In this document: piece by piece, positions 7,650 through 19,182 of the stretch | Layout of the letters: every line of letters begins with the position of its first letter | Numbering within the stretch: position 1 is the first letter of the stretch | NCBI RefSeq assembly: GCF_947495705.1 | Contig: NZ_CANLZR010000010.1 | Location: forward strand, 94,454 to 158,453 | Reading direction: 5' to 3' | Source of the DNA: an uncultured Phycicoccus sp. | Lineage (GTDB): Bacteria; Actinomycetota; Actinomycetes; Actinomycetales; Dermatophilaceae | Length of the DNA stretch: 64,000 bases | Program-made: the position numbers and the translations under genes | Notes under the pieces: model-generated | Told to the model about the DNA's origin: nothing | Seen by the model: the letters and a program-made list of their open reading frames with translations, nothing else | The model's database searches: none

Positions 7650-10046
7650 TCAGGCGTCGGTGGACGCGCCCTCGTCGGAGCGCTCACCACGACCACGGCC
7701 ACCGCGACGGCGACGGGTGCGACGCGGCCGGTCGCCGTCCTCGCCCCGCTCCTCGCCGGAGTCGGCGGCCTCGTCGCCGGTGTCCTCGTCGTCGACGTCG
7801 TCGACATCGGCGACGACGGGCGCCTCGGCCGGAGCCGACGGCGCGTCGTCGGAGTCGCCCTGGCCCTCGGCGAGGACCGCGGCGAGGCTGAGCTTGCCGC
7901 GCGGGTCGATCTCCTTGAGCTCGACCTGGATCTTCTGACCCACGGCGAGGACGTCCTCGACGGCGTCGATCCGCTTGCCACCGACGAGCTTGCGCACCTC
8001 GGAGATGTGCAGCAGGCCGTCCTTGCCCGGGAGCAGGGAGATGAACGCGCCGAAGGTCGTCGTCTTCACGACGGTCCCGAGGAAGCGCTCGCCGATCTCC
8101 GGCATCTGCGGGTTAGCGATCGCGTTGATCGCGGCCCGCGCGGCCTCGGCCGAGGGGCCGTCGGTCGCACCGATGTAGATCGTGCCGTCGTCCTCGATCG
8201 AGATCTGGGCGCCGGTGTCGTCCTGGATCTGGTTGATCATCTTGCCCTTCGGCCCGATGACCTCGCCGATCTTGTCGACCGGCACCGTCACCGAGATGAC
8301 GCGAGGAGCGTAGGGGCTCATCTCGTCGGGGGCGTCGATGGCCTCGTTCATGACGTCGAGGATGTGGAACCGGGCGTCACGGGCCTGGGTCAGCGCGCTG
8401 CCGAGCACGTCGGCGGGGATGCCGTCGAGCTTGGTGTCGAGCTGGATGGCCGTGACGAACTCCCGGGTGCCGGCGACCTTGAAGTCCATGTCGCCGAAGG
8501 CGTCCTCGGCACCGAGGATGTCGGTGAGCGCGGCGTACTGCGTCTGCCCGTCGACCTCGGCCGAGACCAGGCCCATCGCGATGCCGGCGACCGGCGCGCG
8601 CAGCGGCACCCCGGCGTTGAGCATCGACAGGGTGGACGCGCAGACCGAGCCCATCGACGTCGAGCCGTTGGAGCCGAGGGCCTCGGACACCTGACGGATC
8701 GCGTAGGGGAACTCCTCGCGCGTCGGCAGGACCGGCATGAGGGCCCGCTCGGCGAGCGCCCCGTGGCCGATCTCGCGGCGCTTCGGCGACCCGACCCGCC
8801 CGGTCTCACCGGTGGAGTAGGGCGGGAAGTTGTAGTTGTGCATGTACCGCTTGCGCGTGACCGGCGACAGGGTGTCGAGCTGCTGCTCCATGCGGAGCAT
8901 GTTCAGCGTCGTGACGCCCATGATCTGGGTCTCGCCGCGCTCGAAGATCGCCGAGCCGTGCACGCGCGGGAGCACCTCGACCTCGGCCGAGAGCGCCCGG
9001 ATGTCGGCCAGGCCGCGCCCGTCGATGCGGACCTTGTCCTTGAGGATGCGCTCGCGGATGAGCTTCTTCTGCACGGCGCGGTAGGCCGCCGACAGCTCCT
9101 TCTCGCGACCCTCGAAAGCGCCCGCGAGCGAGGCCTTCATCGAGTCCTTGATCGCGTCGATGCGCTCCTCGCGCTCCTGCTTGCCGGCGATCTGCAGCGC
9201 GGCGGTCAGGTCGGCGGAGGTGGCGGACTCGACCGCGGCGTACGCGTCGTCCTCGTAGTCGAGGAAGGTCGGGAACTCCTCGACCGGCTTGGCGGCCGTG
9301 GCGGCGAGCTCGGCCTGCGCGTCGCACAGGACCTTGATGAACGCCTTGGAGGCCTCGAGGCCCTGGGCCACGACCTCCTCGGTGGGCGCGGTCTTGCCCT
9401 CGTTCTTCACGAGGTTCCACGTCGACTCGGTGGACTCCGCCTCGACCATCATGATCGCGACGTCGTCACCGGCGACACGGCCGGCGACGACCATGTCGAA
9501 CGTCGAGCGCTCCACGTCGGAGAAGTTCGGGAAGGCGACCCACTGGCCGTCGATGAGGCTGACGCGGACCGCGCCGATCGGGCCGGAGAACGGCAGGCCC
9601 GAGATCTGGGTCGAGGCGCTCGCGGCGTTGATCGCGAGGACGTCGTACTGGTGGTCGGGGTTGAGCGACAGCACCGTGATGACGACCTGGACCTCGTTGC
9701 GCAGACCCTTCTTGAAGGTCGGGCGCAGCGGGCGGTCGATGAGACGGCAGGTGAGGATCGCGTCCGTGGACGGGCGGCCCTCGCGGCGGAAGAACGAGCC
9801 GGGGATCTTGCCCGCGGCGTACATCCGCTCCTCGACGTCGACGGTCAGGGGGAAGAAGTCGAAGCCCTCGCGCGGGTGCTTCCCGGCGGTGGTGGTGGAC
9901 AGGAGCAGCGTGTCCTCGTCCAGGTAGGCGCTGACAGCGCCTCCGGCCTGCTTGGCCAGACGCCCGGTCTCGAACCGGACGGTGCGGGTGCCGAAGCTGC
10001 CGTTGTCGATGACGGCTTCGGTTGCGGTGATTTCGGGACCCTCCAT
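7650..10046 (-). CDS. pnp: polyribonucleotide nucleotidyltransferase (PNPase / GpsI)
   Basis: A phosphorolytic 3'-to-5' exoribonuclease and polymerase of RNA decay, 798 residues long. Two RNase PH-like cores are present ([15 protein letters not shown] and GRLVDRPLRP-like text in the first; [21 protein letters not shown] and [19 protein letters not shown] in the second), followed by a KH domain ([12 protein letters not shown]) and an S1 domain ([13 protein letters not shown]). The last ~75 residues are acidic and then Arg/Gly-rich, an RNA-binding-like tail. An AGGAGG ribosome site five bases upstream fixes the ATG. It follows rpsO, the usual order. Confidence 0.96.
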   Translation of the reverse strand: MEGPEITATEAVIDNGSFGTRTVRFETGRLAKQAGGAVSAYLDEDTLLLSTTTAGKHPREGFDFFPLTVDVEERMYAAGKIPGSFFRREGRPSTDAILTCRLIDRPLRPTFKKGLRNEVQVVITVLSLNPDHQYDVLAINAASASTQISGLPFSGPIGAVRVSLIDGQWVAFPNFSDVERSTFDMVVAGRVAGDDVAIMMVEAESTESTWNLVKNEGKTAPTEEVVAQGLEASKAFIKVLCDAQAELAATAAKPVEEFPTFLDYEDDAYAAVESATSADLTAALQIAGKQEREERIDAIKDSMKASLAGAFEGREKELSAAYRAVQKKLIRERILKDKVRIDGRGLADIRALSAEVEVLPRVHGSAIFERGETQIMGVTTLNMLRMEQQLDTLSPVTRKRYMHNYNFPPYSTGETGRVGSPKRREIGHGALAERALMPVLPTREEFPYAIRQVSEALGSNGSTSMGSVCASTLSMLNAGVPLRAPVAGIAMGLVSAEVDGQTQYAALTDILGAEDAFGDMDFKVAGTREFVTAIQLDTKLDGIPADVLGSALTQARDARFHILDVMNEAIDAPDEMSPYAPRVISVTVPVDKIGEVIGPKGKMINQIQDDTGAQISIEDDGTIYIGATDGPSAEAARAAINAIANPQMPEIGERFLGTVVKTTTFGAFISLLPGKDGLLHISEVRKLVGGKRIDAVEDVLAVGQKIQVELKEIDPRGKLSLAAVLAEGQGDSDDAPSAPAEAPVVADVDDVDDEDTGDEAADSGEERGEDGDRPRRTRRRRGGRGRGERSDEGASTDA

Positions 10047-10199
10047 GGGGCCTCCTTTTCTCGTGAATCTCTTCGACCTCGCGCATCGTCGTTGTGCGCG
10101 GGCGTGTCGTTCAGACGGCGCCGCGGGTGGCGGCACCGGGTGCTGACGATGTTCAGTTGTGGGTTCTTCAGAGCGGGCGTGGCCCGTTCATACGAGAAG

Positions 10200-10227
10200 G
10201 CGGTCCCCACACGGATGTGGGGACCGC
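10200..10227 (-). terminator. terminator or attenuator between rpsO and pnp
   Basis: A perfect 12-base stem, GCGGTCCCCACA (10200-10211) with TGTGGGGACCGC (10216-10227), around a CGGA tetraloop. It lies 13 bases past the rpsO stop and upstream of pnp. It may end rpsO transcripts or be a processing site of the rpsO-pnp message. Confidence 0.75.
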
Positions 10228-10240
10228 CCGCTCGGAAGTC

Positions 10241-10510
10241 TCAACGACGCAGACCGAGGCGCTTGATCAGCGAGCGGTAGCGCTCGACGTCGATGCTCTC
10301 CAGGTAGCGGAGGAGCCGGCGACGGCGGCCGACCATGAGCAGCAGACCACGACGGGAGTGGTGGTCGTGCTTGTGCTCGCGGCTGTGCTCGGTGAGGTCG
10401 AGGATGCGCTGGGTGAGCAGCGCGACCTGCACCTCGGGGGAACCGGTGTCACCCTCGCTGGTGCCGTACTCGGTCATGATCTTCTTCTTGACGTCGGTGC
10501 TCAGTGGCAT
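10241..10510 (-). CDS. rpsO: 30S ribosomal protein S15
   Basis: Binds 16S rRNA early in 30S assembly. At 89 residues it is exactly the usual length, with the conserved [38 protein letters not shown] and [11 protein letters not shown] segments. The start ATGCCACTG follows an AGGAGT-type ribosome site. On the same strand a TAATCT-like -10 lies about 100 bases upstream (10609-10614), implying a long 5' leader of the sort used for S15 autoregulation. Confidence 0.98.
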   Translation of the reverse strand: MPLSTDVKKKIMTEYGTSEGDTGSPEVQVALLTQRILDLTEHSREHKHDHHSRRGLLLMVGRRRRLLRYLESIDVERYRSLIKRLGLRR

Positions 10511-10823
10511 GGGGCGACGACTCCTGTTCCTGGTTTCTGCTGCGCGGCGCTCCCGGGCTGGTTCACCGGGGCTCTCTGGATCCGCGGCCGATCTGACGGC
10601 AGTAGTCGAGATTACCAGCGGGGGTACGGGCGTCCTAATCGGGCCACGCCTCGGTCGACGTGAGGTGACACGCCGACGCACTGCGGGGCCGGGCGGCGTG
10701 TCGCCTCCTCTCGAGGTTCGCCGGCGTGAGCTCGCGTCGCCGTCTTGCCGCAGCACCTGCCCGGATGCCGCGAGCCGACGTACGCTCGGAGGACGGTCGC
10801 AGACCCACAGAGAGGTGGACGAC
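10511..10823. other. divergent intergenic region rpsO / fdsG (313 bp)
   Basis: This stretch has no convincing gene. It holds the rpsO leader, with a TAATCT-like -10 on the leftward strand (10609-10614). Nearer fdsG there is a TACGCT -10-like box around 10779 on the rightward strand. No transcription-factor palindrome stood out. Confidence 0.5.
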
Positions 10824-11305
10824 GTGCGCCAGCGAGGCCCCAGCCCAGCCCCGGCCCCCGCTCCGGCCGACCCGGAGCGTGCCGCCTCGGTGCGCGCCAT
10901 CGCCGAGCAGCTGGCTCGGGCCCGCGGGCCGCTCATGCCGATCCTCCACGAGGTGGTCGCCACCCACGGCTACGTGCACGACGACGACATCCCGGTGCTC
11001 GCCGACGTGCTCAACCTCAGCCGCGCCGACGTCCTCGGGGTCGTCAGCTTCTACCACGACTTCCGGCGCACTCCCCCGGCTGCGCATCGCGTCTCGCTCT
11101 GCCGCGCGGAGGCGTGCCAGGCCCGCGGCGCCGAGGCCACCTACGCCGCCGCGGCCGACCGCTGGGCCGGGTCCACGGAGGTCGAGGTCGGCGAGGTGTT
11201 CTGCCTCGGCAACTGCGCCCTCGGGCCGGCCGGGACCCTCGACGGCGCCCTGCACGCCCGCCTCACCCCGGACCGCCTCGACGAGCTGACCCAGGGGTGG
11301 CACCG

Positions 11306-11309
<4 letters not shown>
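10824..11309 (+). CDS. fdsG: NAD-dependent formate dehydrogenase gamma subunit (NuoE-like)
   Basis: A 161-residue thioredoxin-like [2Fe-2S] subunit homologous to NuoE. Two Cys pairs are visible: [13 protein letters not shown] and [14 protein letters not shown]. It passes electrons between the FMN subunit FdsB and the rest of the soluble formate dehydrogenase. I chose GTG 10824, nine bases after AGAGG; GTG 10815 is also in frame. The stop overlaps the fdsB start (GTGA). It is the first gene of fdsGBAD. Confidence 0.92.
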
Positions 11310-12969
<1,660 letters not shown>

Positions 12970-12973
<4 letters not shown>

Positions 12974-15834
12974 CGACCATCGACGAGACCCACCCTGTCG
13001 AGGAGATCGACTACGGCACCCCGCGGGTGGCCTCCACCGAGTCCGCCACCGTGACGGTCGACGGCCGCGAGGTCACCGTCCCCGCCGGCACGTCGGTGAT
13101 GCGCGCCGCCGCCGAGGCGGGCATCAGCATCCCGAAGCTGTGCGCCACCGACTCGCTCGCGGCGTTCGGGTCGTGCCGGCTCTGCCTCGTCGAGGTCGAG
13201 GGCGGCAAGGGCACGCCGGCCTCGTGCACCACCCCGTGCAGCGACGGCATGGTCGTGAGCACCCGCACCGAGCAGGTGCGCGACCTGCGCCGCAACGTCA
13301 TGGAGCTGTACCTGTCGGACCACCCCACCGACTGCGACGGCTGTGCCCGGGGCAACTGCGAGATGCAGCGCCTGGCCCGGGAGACCGGAGTGGCCGAGGT
13401 CCGCTACGGGCTCGACGGCGCGAACCACCTGCACGAGACCACCGACCACAGCAACCCGTACTTCGACTACGACCCGGCGGCCTGCATCGTCTGCTCGCGC
13501 TGCGTGCGGGCCTGCGACGAGACCCAGGGCACGTTCGCGCTCACCGTCCAGGGCCGCGGCTTCGACTCGCGCATCACCCCCGGCGGCACCGACTTCCTGT
13601 CCTCCGAGTGCGTCTCCTGCGGCGCCTGCGTCCAGGCCTGCCCCACCGACGCCCTCACCGAGCGGTCGGTCGTCCAGCTCGGGATGCCGACCCGGTCGGT
13701 CGACACGACGTGTGCGTACTGCGGCGTCGGCTGCTCGTTCAAGGCCGAGGTGCAGGGCGAGGGCGACGACACGCGCGTCGTGCGCATGACGCCGTCGAAG
13801 GCCGGCGGCGCCAACGAGGGCCACTCGTGCGTCAAGGGCCGCTTCGCGTACGGGTACACCGCCCACCAGGACCGCCAGCTGCACCCGATGGTGCGCGACT
13901 CCATCGACGACGAGTGGCGGGTGGTCTCCTGGGAGGAGGCGATCGCGTGGGTCGCCGCGGGCTTCACGGCCATCCAGGACGAGCACGGCGTCGGGTCGAT
14001 CGGCGGCATCTCGTCCTCGCGGTGTACCAACGAGGAGGTCTACGTCGTCCAGAAGATGGTGCGGGCGGCGTTCGGCAACAACAACATCGACACCTGCGCG
14101 CGGGTCTGCCACTCCCCCACCGGCTACGGGCTCAACCACGCGTTCGGCACCTCGGCGGGCACCCAGGACTTCAAGTCGGTCGAGGAGTGCGACGTCATGC
14201 TCGTCATCGGCGCCAACCCCACCGACGCCCACCCGGTGTTCGCGTCCCGGATGAAGCGGCGGATGCGCGACGGTGCCCGGGTCATCGTGGCCGACCCCCG
14301 CCGCATCGACCTCGTCCGCAGCCCGCACGTCGAGGCCGCCTTCCACCTGCCGGTGCGGCCGGGGACCAACGTCGCGTTCGTCAACGCGATGGCGCACGTC
14401 ATCGTCACCGAGGGCCTGCACGACGCCGAGTTCGTCGCCTCGCGCACCGAGGGGGCCGACGGCTACCTCGAGTTCATCGCCCGGCCGGAGCACTCCCCCG
14501 AGGCCACCGAGGCCGAGACCGGCATCCCGGCCGCGGACCTGCGGGCCGCGGCGCGGCTGTACGCGGCGGGGCCGAACTCGGCGATCTACTACGGGCTCGG
14601 GGTCACCGAGCACAGCCAGGGCTCGACGATGGTCATGGGGATGGCGAACCTGGCCATGCTCACCGGCAACCTCGGCCGCGAGGGCGTCGGCGTCAACCCG
14701 CTGCGCGGCCAGAACAACGTCCAGGGCTCCTGCGACATGGGCTCCTTCCCGCACGAGCTGCCGGGGTACCGGCACGTGTCGCGGCCGGAGGTGCGCGAGA
14801 TCTACGAGTCGCTGTGGGGCGTGCCGATCCAGCCGGAGCCGGGGCTGCGCATCCCCAACATGTTCGACTCGGCCATCGGCGGGTCCTTCCTCGGGCTGTA
14901 CGTGCAGGGCGAGGACATCGCGCAGTCCGACCCGAACACCCAGCACGTCGAGGCGGCACTGCGGGCGATGAAGCTGGTCGTCGTCCAGGACCTGTTCCTC
15001 AACGAGACCGCGCGCTTCGCCCACGTCTTCCTGCCCGGCGCCTCCTTCCTCGAGAAGGACGGCACGTTCACCAACGCCGAGCGCCGGCTCAACCGGGTGC
15101 GGCCGGTCATGCCGTCGCGGGTGGGCAAGGACGAGTGGCAGGTCGTCTGCGAGATCGCGACGGCGATGGGCTACCCGATGTCGTACGGCTCGCCGGCCGA
15201 GATCATGGACGAGATCGCGGCCACCACCCCGACGTTCGCTGGGGTCTCGTTCGCGCGGCTCGACGCCGAGGGCTCGATGCAGTGGCCGGTCACCGACGCC
15301 GCCCCGCACGGGACGCCGACCATGCACGTCGGCTCGTTCGTCCGCGGCCTGGGCCAGCTGACCCCGACGGTGTACGTGCCGACGACCGAGCGGGCGAACC
15401 GCCGGTTCCCGCTCGTGCTGACGACCGGGCGGATCCTCTCGCAGTACAACGTCGGCGCGCAGACCCGGCGGACCCCCAACTCGACGTGGCACCCCGAGGA
15501 CGTCCTCGAGATCCACCCCTCGGACGCCGAGCTGCGGGGCATCAGCGACGGCGACGTCGTCGAGCTGTCGTCCCGGGTCGGCGCCACCCGCCTCACGGCG
15601 GTGCTCTCGGAGCGGATGCCGGCCGGCGTCGTCTACACGACGTTCCACCACCCCGTCACGGGCGCGAACGTCGTGACGACCGAGAACTCGGACTGGGCCA
15701 CGAACTGCCCGGAGTACAAGGTGACGGCCGTCCAGGTGACCGTGGCGACGGAGGCCACCCGGGCCGAGGCCGGCGCGGCCCCGGAGGCCCGCTCGGACGC
15801 GATGCCCGCGGGGGCGCTGGCGAGGCGGCAGTGA
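12970..15834 (+). CDS. fdsA: NAD-dependent formate dehydrogenase alpha (catalytic) subunit
   Basis: Oxidises formate to CO2 at a bis-pyranopterin molybdenum (or tungsten) centre. In its 954 residues: an N-terminal [2Fe-2S] domain (LCATDSLAAFGSCRLC), a His-Cys3 cluster (HPTDCDGCARGNC), two ferredoxin [4Fe-4S] sites (CIVCSRCVRAC and CVSCGACVQACPTD), and a [4Fe-4S] site opening the catalytic domain (CAYCGVGC). The active-site residue is Cys380 in CARVCHSPT, encoded TGC, so this is not a selenoenzyme. NADH is the output through FdsG and FdsB. The maturation gene fdhD/fdsC is not in the window. Confidence 0.95.
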
Positions 15835-16088
15835 GCGGCGACGTCGCCCCCGTCGTGCGGCTCGGCCACGACCTGGTCCGCAACTTCGAGGCGCTGCCGC
15901 CCGAGAAGGCCGCCGAGGAGGTCGCGACCCACATCCGGAAGTTCTGGGACCCCCGGATGCGCCACGACCTGCTCGCGCGGGTTCGGCGCGGCGACACCGA
16001 CCTGCACCCGCTGCTGGTCCGCGCCGCCGAGGACCTCGTCGACGGCGACGTCGACCGCGCGGAGATCCGGGAGCCCTCCGGCGGCTAG
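15831..16088 (+). CDS. fdsD: formate dehydrogenase delta subunit
   Basis: An 85-residue protein ending the formate dehydrogenase operon; its GTG overlaps the fdsA stop. The body, VRNFEALPPEKAAEEVATHI then KFWDPRMRHDLL, is typical of FdsD, a small subunit thought to aid assembly or stability of the complex. It contains no cofactor ligands. It converges on the acyltransferase gene 20 bases away. Confidence 0.9.
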   Translation: MSGDVAPVVRLGHDLVRNFEALPPEKAAEEVATHIRKFWDPRMRHDLLARVRRGDTDLHPLLVRAAEDLVDGDVDRAEIREPSGG

Positions 16089-16107
16089 CCCTGGACGGCT
16101 GGAGCGC

Positions 16108-17253
16108 TCAGCGCAGCGAGGCGACGACGAGCCGGGTCCGCTCCGGGACCGGCGACGCCGCCGAGGTGCCGGCCTCGACCGGCCGGGGCGTGCGGGGCGC
16201 GGTGAGCCAGCGCCGGGCCGGGCGCTCGACGCGCGTCATGACCAGCCACGCCGCGGCCGCGAGCACCCCGACGAAGGCCGCCAGCACGACCGCGGACAGC
16301 AACGCGTTGCCGGCGGCCAGGGCCGTCGCCCGCTCCATCGGCCACTCGAAGAGCCAGTGCACCATGTACAGCGCGTACGACGCCTCGCCGGCGGCGACCA
16401 GCCCGGGGCGGGACAGCACCCGCACGAGCCGGCCGGAGGAGGCCGCGAGCGCGGCGACGCCGAGGCCGAGCGCCGGGGCCACCCAGTAGCGGCCGCTGGC
16501 GGCCGCCGGCACGAGGGCCACGACGGCGAGGGCGGCGGGCAGCACGAACGCCCAGCGGCCGAGCCGCGCCCCACCGCGGACCCAGGCGAGGCAGAGCAGC
16601 ATCCCGCCGATGAACTCCCCCATGATCCGGACCCAGAACATGTTCTCGAGGTTGCCGTTGGGCAGGGCCATCGTCGCGAAGATGCCGAGCATCACGCCGT
16701 AGGAGAGCCCGGCGAGCAGCAGGGCGCTGCTCGCGCGTCGCAGCCGGACGACGAGCACGAACAGCAGGGGCGCGACGAGGTAGGCGAACCACTCGGCGCT
16801 GATCGACCAGGCCGGGGAGTTGAAGCTGGGCCGGTCGTTGACCCAGTAGTGCACCATCGCGAGGTTCTCGACGTACGCCTCGCCGGTCCGGCGGTGCCCA
16901 CCGGCGGTGACCCCGAGGGTGCCGATGAGGGCCGCGATGACGAGGTCGAGATGCAGCGTCAGGGCGTGCACCGGCCACACCCGCGCGAACCGGTTGCGGA
17001 CGAAGCCGACGGTGTCGCGCCAGCGCAGGGTGCTCATCTTGTCGGCGTAGGTGTAGGCGAGGATGAAGCCGCTGAGCGCGAAGAAGAGGTCGACCCCGAG
17101 GTACCCGCCGCGCATGAAGGTGTCGAGGGGCGCGAGGGCGGGCTCGAGGGTGAGGATCTCCTCGCGGTAGTGGAAGAGCACGACCCACGCCGCGGCCACC
17201 GCCCGCAGGCCGGTGAGCGCAGGCAGCGCGGGCCGCCGGGTCGGGGAGTGCAT
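16108..17253 (-). CDS. acyltransferase 3 family membrane protein
   Basis: A 381-residue integral membrane protein with about ten hydrophobic segments. It has the N-terminal LTGLRAVAAAWVVLFHY motif, whose His is the presumed catalytic residue, and GVDLFFALSGF. This family O-acetylates sugars of polysaccharides, peptidoglycan or antibiotics; the substrate cannot be told here. A CATAGT -10 (complement of 17261-17266) ends seven bases before the ATG, suggesting a leaderless start. GTCAC-n6-GTAAC repeats overlap this promoter. The cytoplasmic tail after residue 345 is Pro/Arg-rich. Confidence 0.88.
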   Translation of the reverse strand: MHSPTRRPALPALTGLRAVAAAWVVLFHYREEILTLEPALAPLDTFMRGGYLGVDLFFALSGFILAYTYADKMSTLRWRDTVGFVRNRFARVWPVHALTLHLDLVIAALIGTLGVTAGGHRRTGEAYVENLAMVHYWVNDRPSFNSPAWSISAEWFAYLVAPLLFVLVVRLRRASSALLLAGLSYGVMLGIFATMALPNGNLENMFWVRIMGEFIGGMLLCLAWVRGGARLGRWAFVLPAALAVVALVPAAASGRYWVAPALGLGVAALAASSGRLVRVLSRPGLVAAGEASYALYMVHWLFEWPMERATALAAGNALLSAVVLAAFVGVLAAAAWLVMTRVERPARRWLTAPRTPRPVEAGTSAASPVPERTRLVVASLR

Positions 17254-17265
17254 CCTCCCGACTAT

Positions 17266-17281
17266 GTCACGAAACGGTAAC
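17266..17281. promoter_or_regulatory. direct-repeat site GTCAC-n6-GTAAC over the acyltransferase promoter
   Basis: GTCAC (17266-17270) and GTAAC (17277-17281) are 11 bases apart, one helical turn, and overlap the -10 region of the leftward acyltransferase gene. The layout resembles GlnR/MtrA-type response-regulator sites of actinobacteria. The assignment is inference. Confidence 0.4.
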
Positions 17282-17319
17282 GGTCAGCGAGTCGGCGCCC
17301 TCGCCGGCGCGGGGCCGGC

Positions 17320-17493
17320 TCACGACGGGTGGTCGCGCGGCTCGTCCTCCTCCTCGTCGACGGGCACCTCCAGGTGCTGCTCCACGACATCGGCCTCGTC
17401 GGCTTGCGGCCGGGACAGGAGCTCGTCCTCGATGGCCTCCACGTCCTCGTCGGACAGCACGGGCTCACGGTCGGAGTCGGGCGGGTGGACCAT
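17320..17493 (-). CDS. small acidic hypothetical protein (57 aa)
   Basis: A 57-residue, strongly acidic frame (MVHPPDSDREPVLSDEDVEA, ending VDEEEDEPRDHPS). A clear GAGGAGGTG ribosome site precedes the ATG by a few bases and the frame ends cleanly at TGA. There is no membrane segment or cysteine. It lies between, and is transcribed away from, the PlsC-type gene. I do not know a function; small acidic proteins of this kind are often missed in annotation. Confidence 0.6.
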   Translation of the reverse strand: MVHPPDSDREPVLSDEDVEAIEDELLSRPQADEADVVEQHLEVPVDEEEDEPRDHPS

Positions 17494-17644
17494 GGTGCAC
17501 CTCCTCGGGTCGGTCTGCGTCCCTCTGGTCTACTCCCTCCGCACCCTCGGGCACCACCCCGGGCCGGCACCGACCCGGGTCGTCGTCCCGTAGCGTGGCT
17601 CCCCGCGGCGGGACCCTGGGCCCACATCGCGGAGAGGAACTGCC

Positions 17645-18223
17645 ATGAGGGTCGCCCTCGCCAATGCCGTGCTCCGTGCCTCCGGGTGGACGGCGGTCGG
17701 CGACGTGCCGCGCACCGGCATCCTCGTCGGCGCTCCGCACACGTCCAACTGGGACTTCGTGATGATGCTCCTCGTCATGTGGCGGGGCGACGTGACGCCC
17801 CGGGTGCTCATCAAGAAGGAGCTGTTCCGGGGCCCCCTCGGCTGGCTGCTGCGGCGGCTCGGCGGCATCCCGCTCGACCGGAACAACCCGGGCCAGGTCG
17901 TCCGCGAGCTGGTCCGCGAGGCCCGCAGTGGCGAGCCCTTCCTCCTCATCCTCGCCGCCGAGGGCACCCGCACCCAGGGCGAGTACTGGAAGTCGGGCTT
18001 CTGGCGCATCGCCCGGTCGGCGAAGCTGCCGATCGCCCTCGCGTTCATCGACGGCCCGAGCCGCACCACCGGGTTCGGCCCCACCATCACGGCGACCCCC
18101 GACGTCGTCGCGGACATGGACCTCGTCCGCGCCTTCTACCGGGACAAGCGGGGCATCCACCCCGAGCGCCGCACCGAGCCCCGCCTCCGCGAGGAGGACC
18201 GGGCGACCGGCGACTCCTCCTGA
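17645..18223 (+). CDS. 1-acyl-sn-glycerol-3-phosphate acyltransferase family protein
   Basis: A 192-residue PlsC-type enzyme. The catalytic HX4D box is HTSNWD near residue 37 and the second block is AAEGTRTQGEYWKSGF. It probably acylates a lysophospholipid or a glycolipid at the membrane. It has no clear transmembrane segment, as in other short family members. The ribosome site GAGAGGA lies about six bases before the ATG and a TAGCGT -10 (17591-17596) gives a leader of about 45 bases. Confidence 0.85.
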   Translation: MRVALANAVLRASGWTAVGDVPRTGILVGAPHTSNWDFVMMLLVMWRGDVTPRVLIKKELFRGPLGWLLRRLGGIPLDRNNPGQVVRELVREARSGEPFLLILAAEGTRTQGEYWKSGFWRIARSAKLPIALAFIDGPSRTTGFGPTITATPDVVADMDLVRAFYRDKRGIHPERRTEPRLREEDRATGDSS

Positions 18224-18233
18224 CGGCCCACGC

Positions 18234-18266
18234 TTGACAACATACAACCAGTTGGTTGTATGTTGT
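18234..18266 (+). promoter_or_regulatory. promoter and palindromic operator of the ArsR-SRPBCC operon
   Basis: TTGACA (18234-18239) is a consensus -35 and TATGTT (18259-18264) a -10, with 19 bases between. Overlaid is a perfect palindrome, ACAACATACAACCA (18237-18250), GT, TGGTTGTATGTTGT (18253-18266). It is AT-rich in a GC-rich genome and covers the whole promoter, so the ArsR-type repressor encoded just downstream should repress its own gene. Confidence 0.85.
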
Positions 18267-18270
18267 CCCT

Positions 18271-18600
18271 GTGAGCGAGCCCGACGAGGACCGGACCGAT
18301 GCGCTGTTCCACGCGCTCTCGGACCGGACCCGGCGCGACATCCTGCGCCGCGTCCTCGCCGGGGAGCACTCGGTCACGGCCCTGGCGGCGAGCTACGACA
18401 TGAGCTTCGCCGCCGTCCAGAAGCACGTCGCCGTCCTCGAGAGGGCCGGCCTGCTGACGAAGCGGCGCTCCGGCCGCGAGCAGCTGGCCAGCGGCGACGT
18501 GGAGGCCGTCCGGTCGGTGGCCTCGATGCTCGACGAGCTCGAGGGCATCTGGCGCGGGCGCGTCGCCCGGATCGACCACCTACTCACGGAGGAGAACTGA
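18271..18600 (+). CDS. ArsR-family winged-helix transcriptional repressor
   Basis: A 109-residue regulator. LFHALSDRTRRDILRRVLAG opens the domain, SVTALAASYDMSFAAVQKHVAVLERAGLL is the helix-turn-helix, and the wing holds RRSGREQ. No CxC metal motif is present. It belongs to the subgroup that sits before AHSA1/SRPBCC genes. GTG 18271 is six bases after the -10, so the mRNA is probably leaderless. An earlier in-frame ATG (18256) lies inside the operator and is rejected. The SRPBCC gene follows one base after the stop. Confidence 0.92.
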   Translation: MSEPDEDRTDALFHALSDRTRRDILRRVLAGEHSVTALAASYDMSFAAVQKHVAVLERAGLLTKRRSGREQLASGDVEAVRSVASMLDELEGIWRGRVARIDHLLTEEN

Positions 18601-18601
18601 C

Positions 18602-19090
18602 ATGCCCGTCACCGACATCACCAAGGACGTCGACGCCCGGACCCTGACCATCACCGCGGACTTCGCCGCGCCGGTCGAGCGCGTCTGGGCCCTGTACGAG
18701 GACCCGCGCCAGCTCGAGCAGGTGTGGGGACCGCCGGACTACCCGGCGACCTTCGTCGACCACGAACTGCGGCCGGGGACGCGGTCCACGTACTACATGA
18801 CCGGCCCGGAGGGCGAGAAGTTCGCCGGCTTCTGGGACATCACCGGGGTCGAGGCGCCGCACCGGTTCACCTTCGAGGACGGGTTCGCCCACGAGGACCT
18901 GACGCCCAACACCGACCTGCCCGTGTCGAGCAACGACTTCACCTTCGAGCGCACCGACGGTGGCACCCGCGCGGTCTTCACCTCCACCTACGCGAGCGCC
19001 GAGGCGCTCCAGCAGGTGCTCGACATGGGGGTCGAGGAGGGCTCGCGGGCGGCCATCGACCAGATCGACGCCTTCCTCGCGGCCGCCTAG
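18602..19090 (+). CDS. SRPBCC (AHSA1/START-like) domain protein
   Basis: A 162-residue helix-grip protein of the AHSA1 type (FAAPVERVWALYEDPRQLEQVWGPPDYPA is the family opening; the motif ends near residue 47). Such proteins bind hydrophobic ligands or act as small enzymes; pairing with an ArsR repressor suggests it responds to or modifies the inducing compound. It is the second gene of the operator-controlled operon. An AGGAG ribosome site lies inside the end of the arsR gene. Confidence 0.88.
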   Translation: MPVTDITKDVDARTLTITADFAAPVERVWALYEDPRQLEQVWGPPDYPATFVDHELRPGTRSTYYMTGPEGEKFAGFWDITGVEAPHRFTFEDGFAHEDLTPNTDLPVSSNDFTFERTDGGTRAVFTSTYASAEALQQVLDMGVEEGSRAAIDQIDAFLAAA

Positions 19091-19182
19091 CCCCATCGGC
19101 TCATGGACCGTGCCGCCGCGACGGTTCTACGCTCGAAGGCGGCCGACCGGACGACGGTCGCCCGGTCCGCCGTGGAGATACC

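Noticed and set aside
10047..10199. A riboswitch in the pnp leader
   Set aside because: The 150-base stretch has no recognisable conserved core; it is read as an ordinary leader and intergenic spacer.
14101..14115. Selenocysteine in formate dehydrogenase
   Set aside because: The active-site codon is TGC (Cys380), not TGA, and no SECIS-like need arises.
18256..18273. ATG 18256 as the arsR start
   Set aside because: It lies inside the operator palindrome and before the -10 box, upstream of the predicted transcription start, so it would not be in the mRNA.
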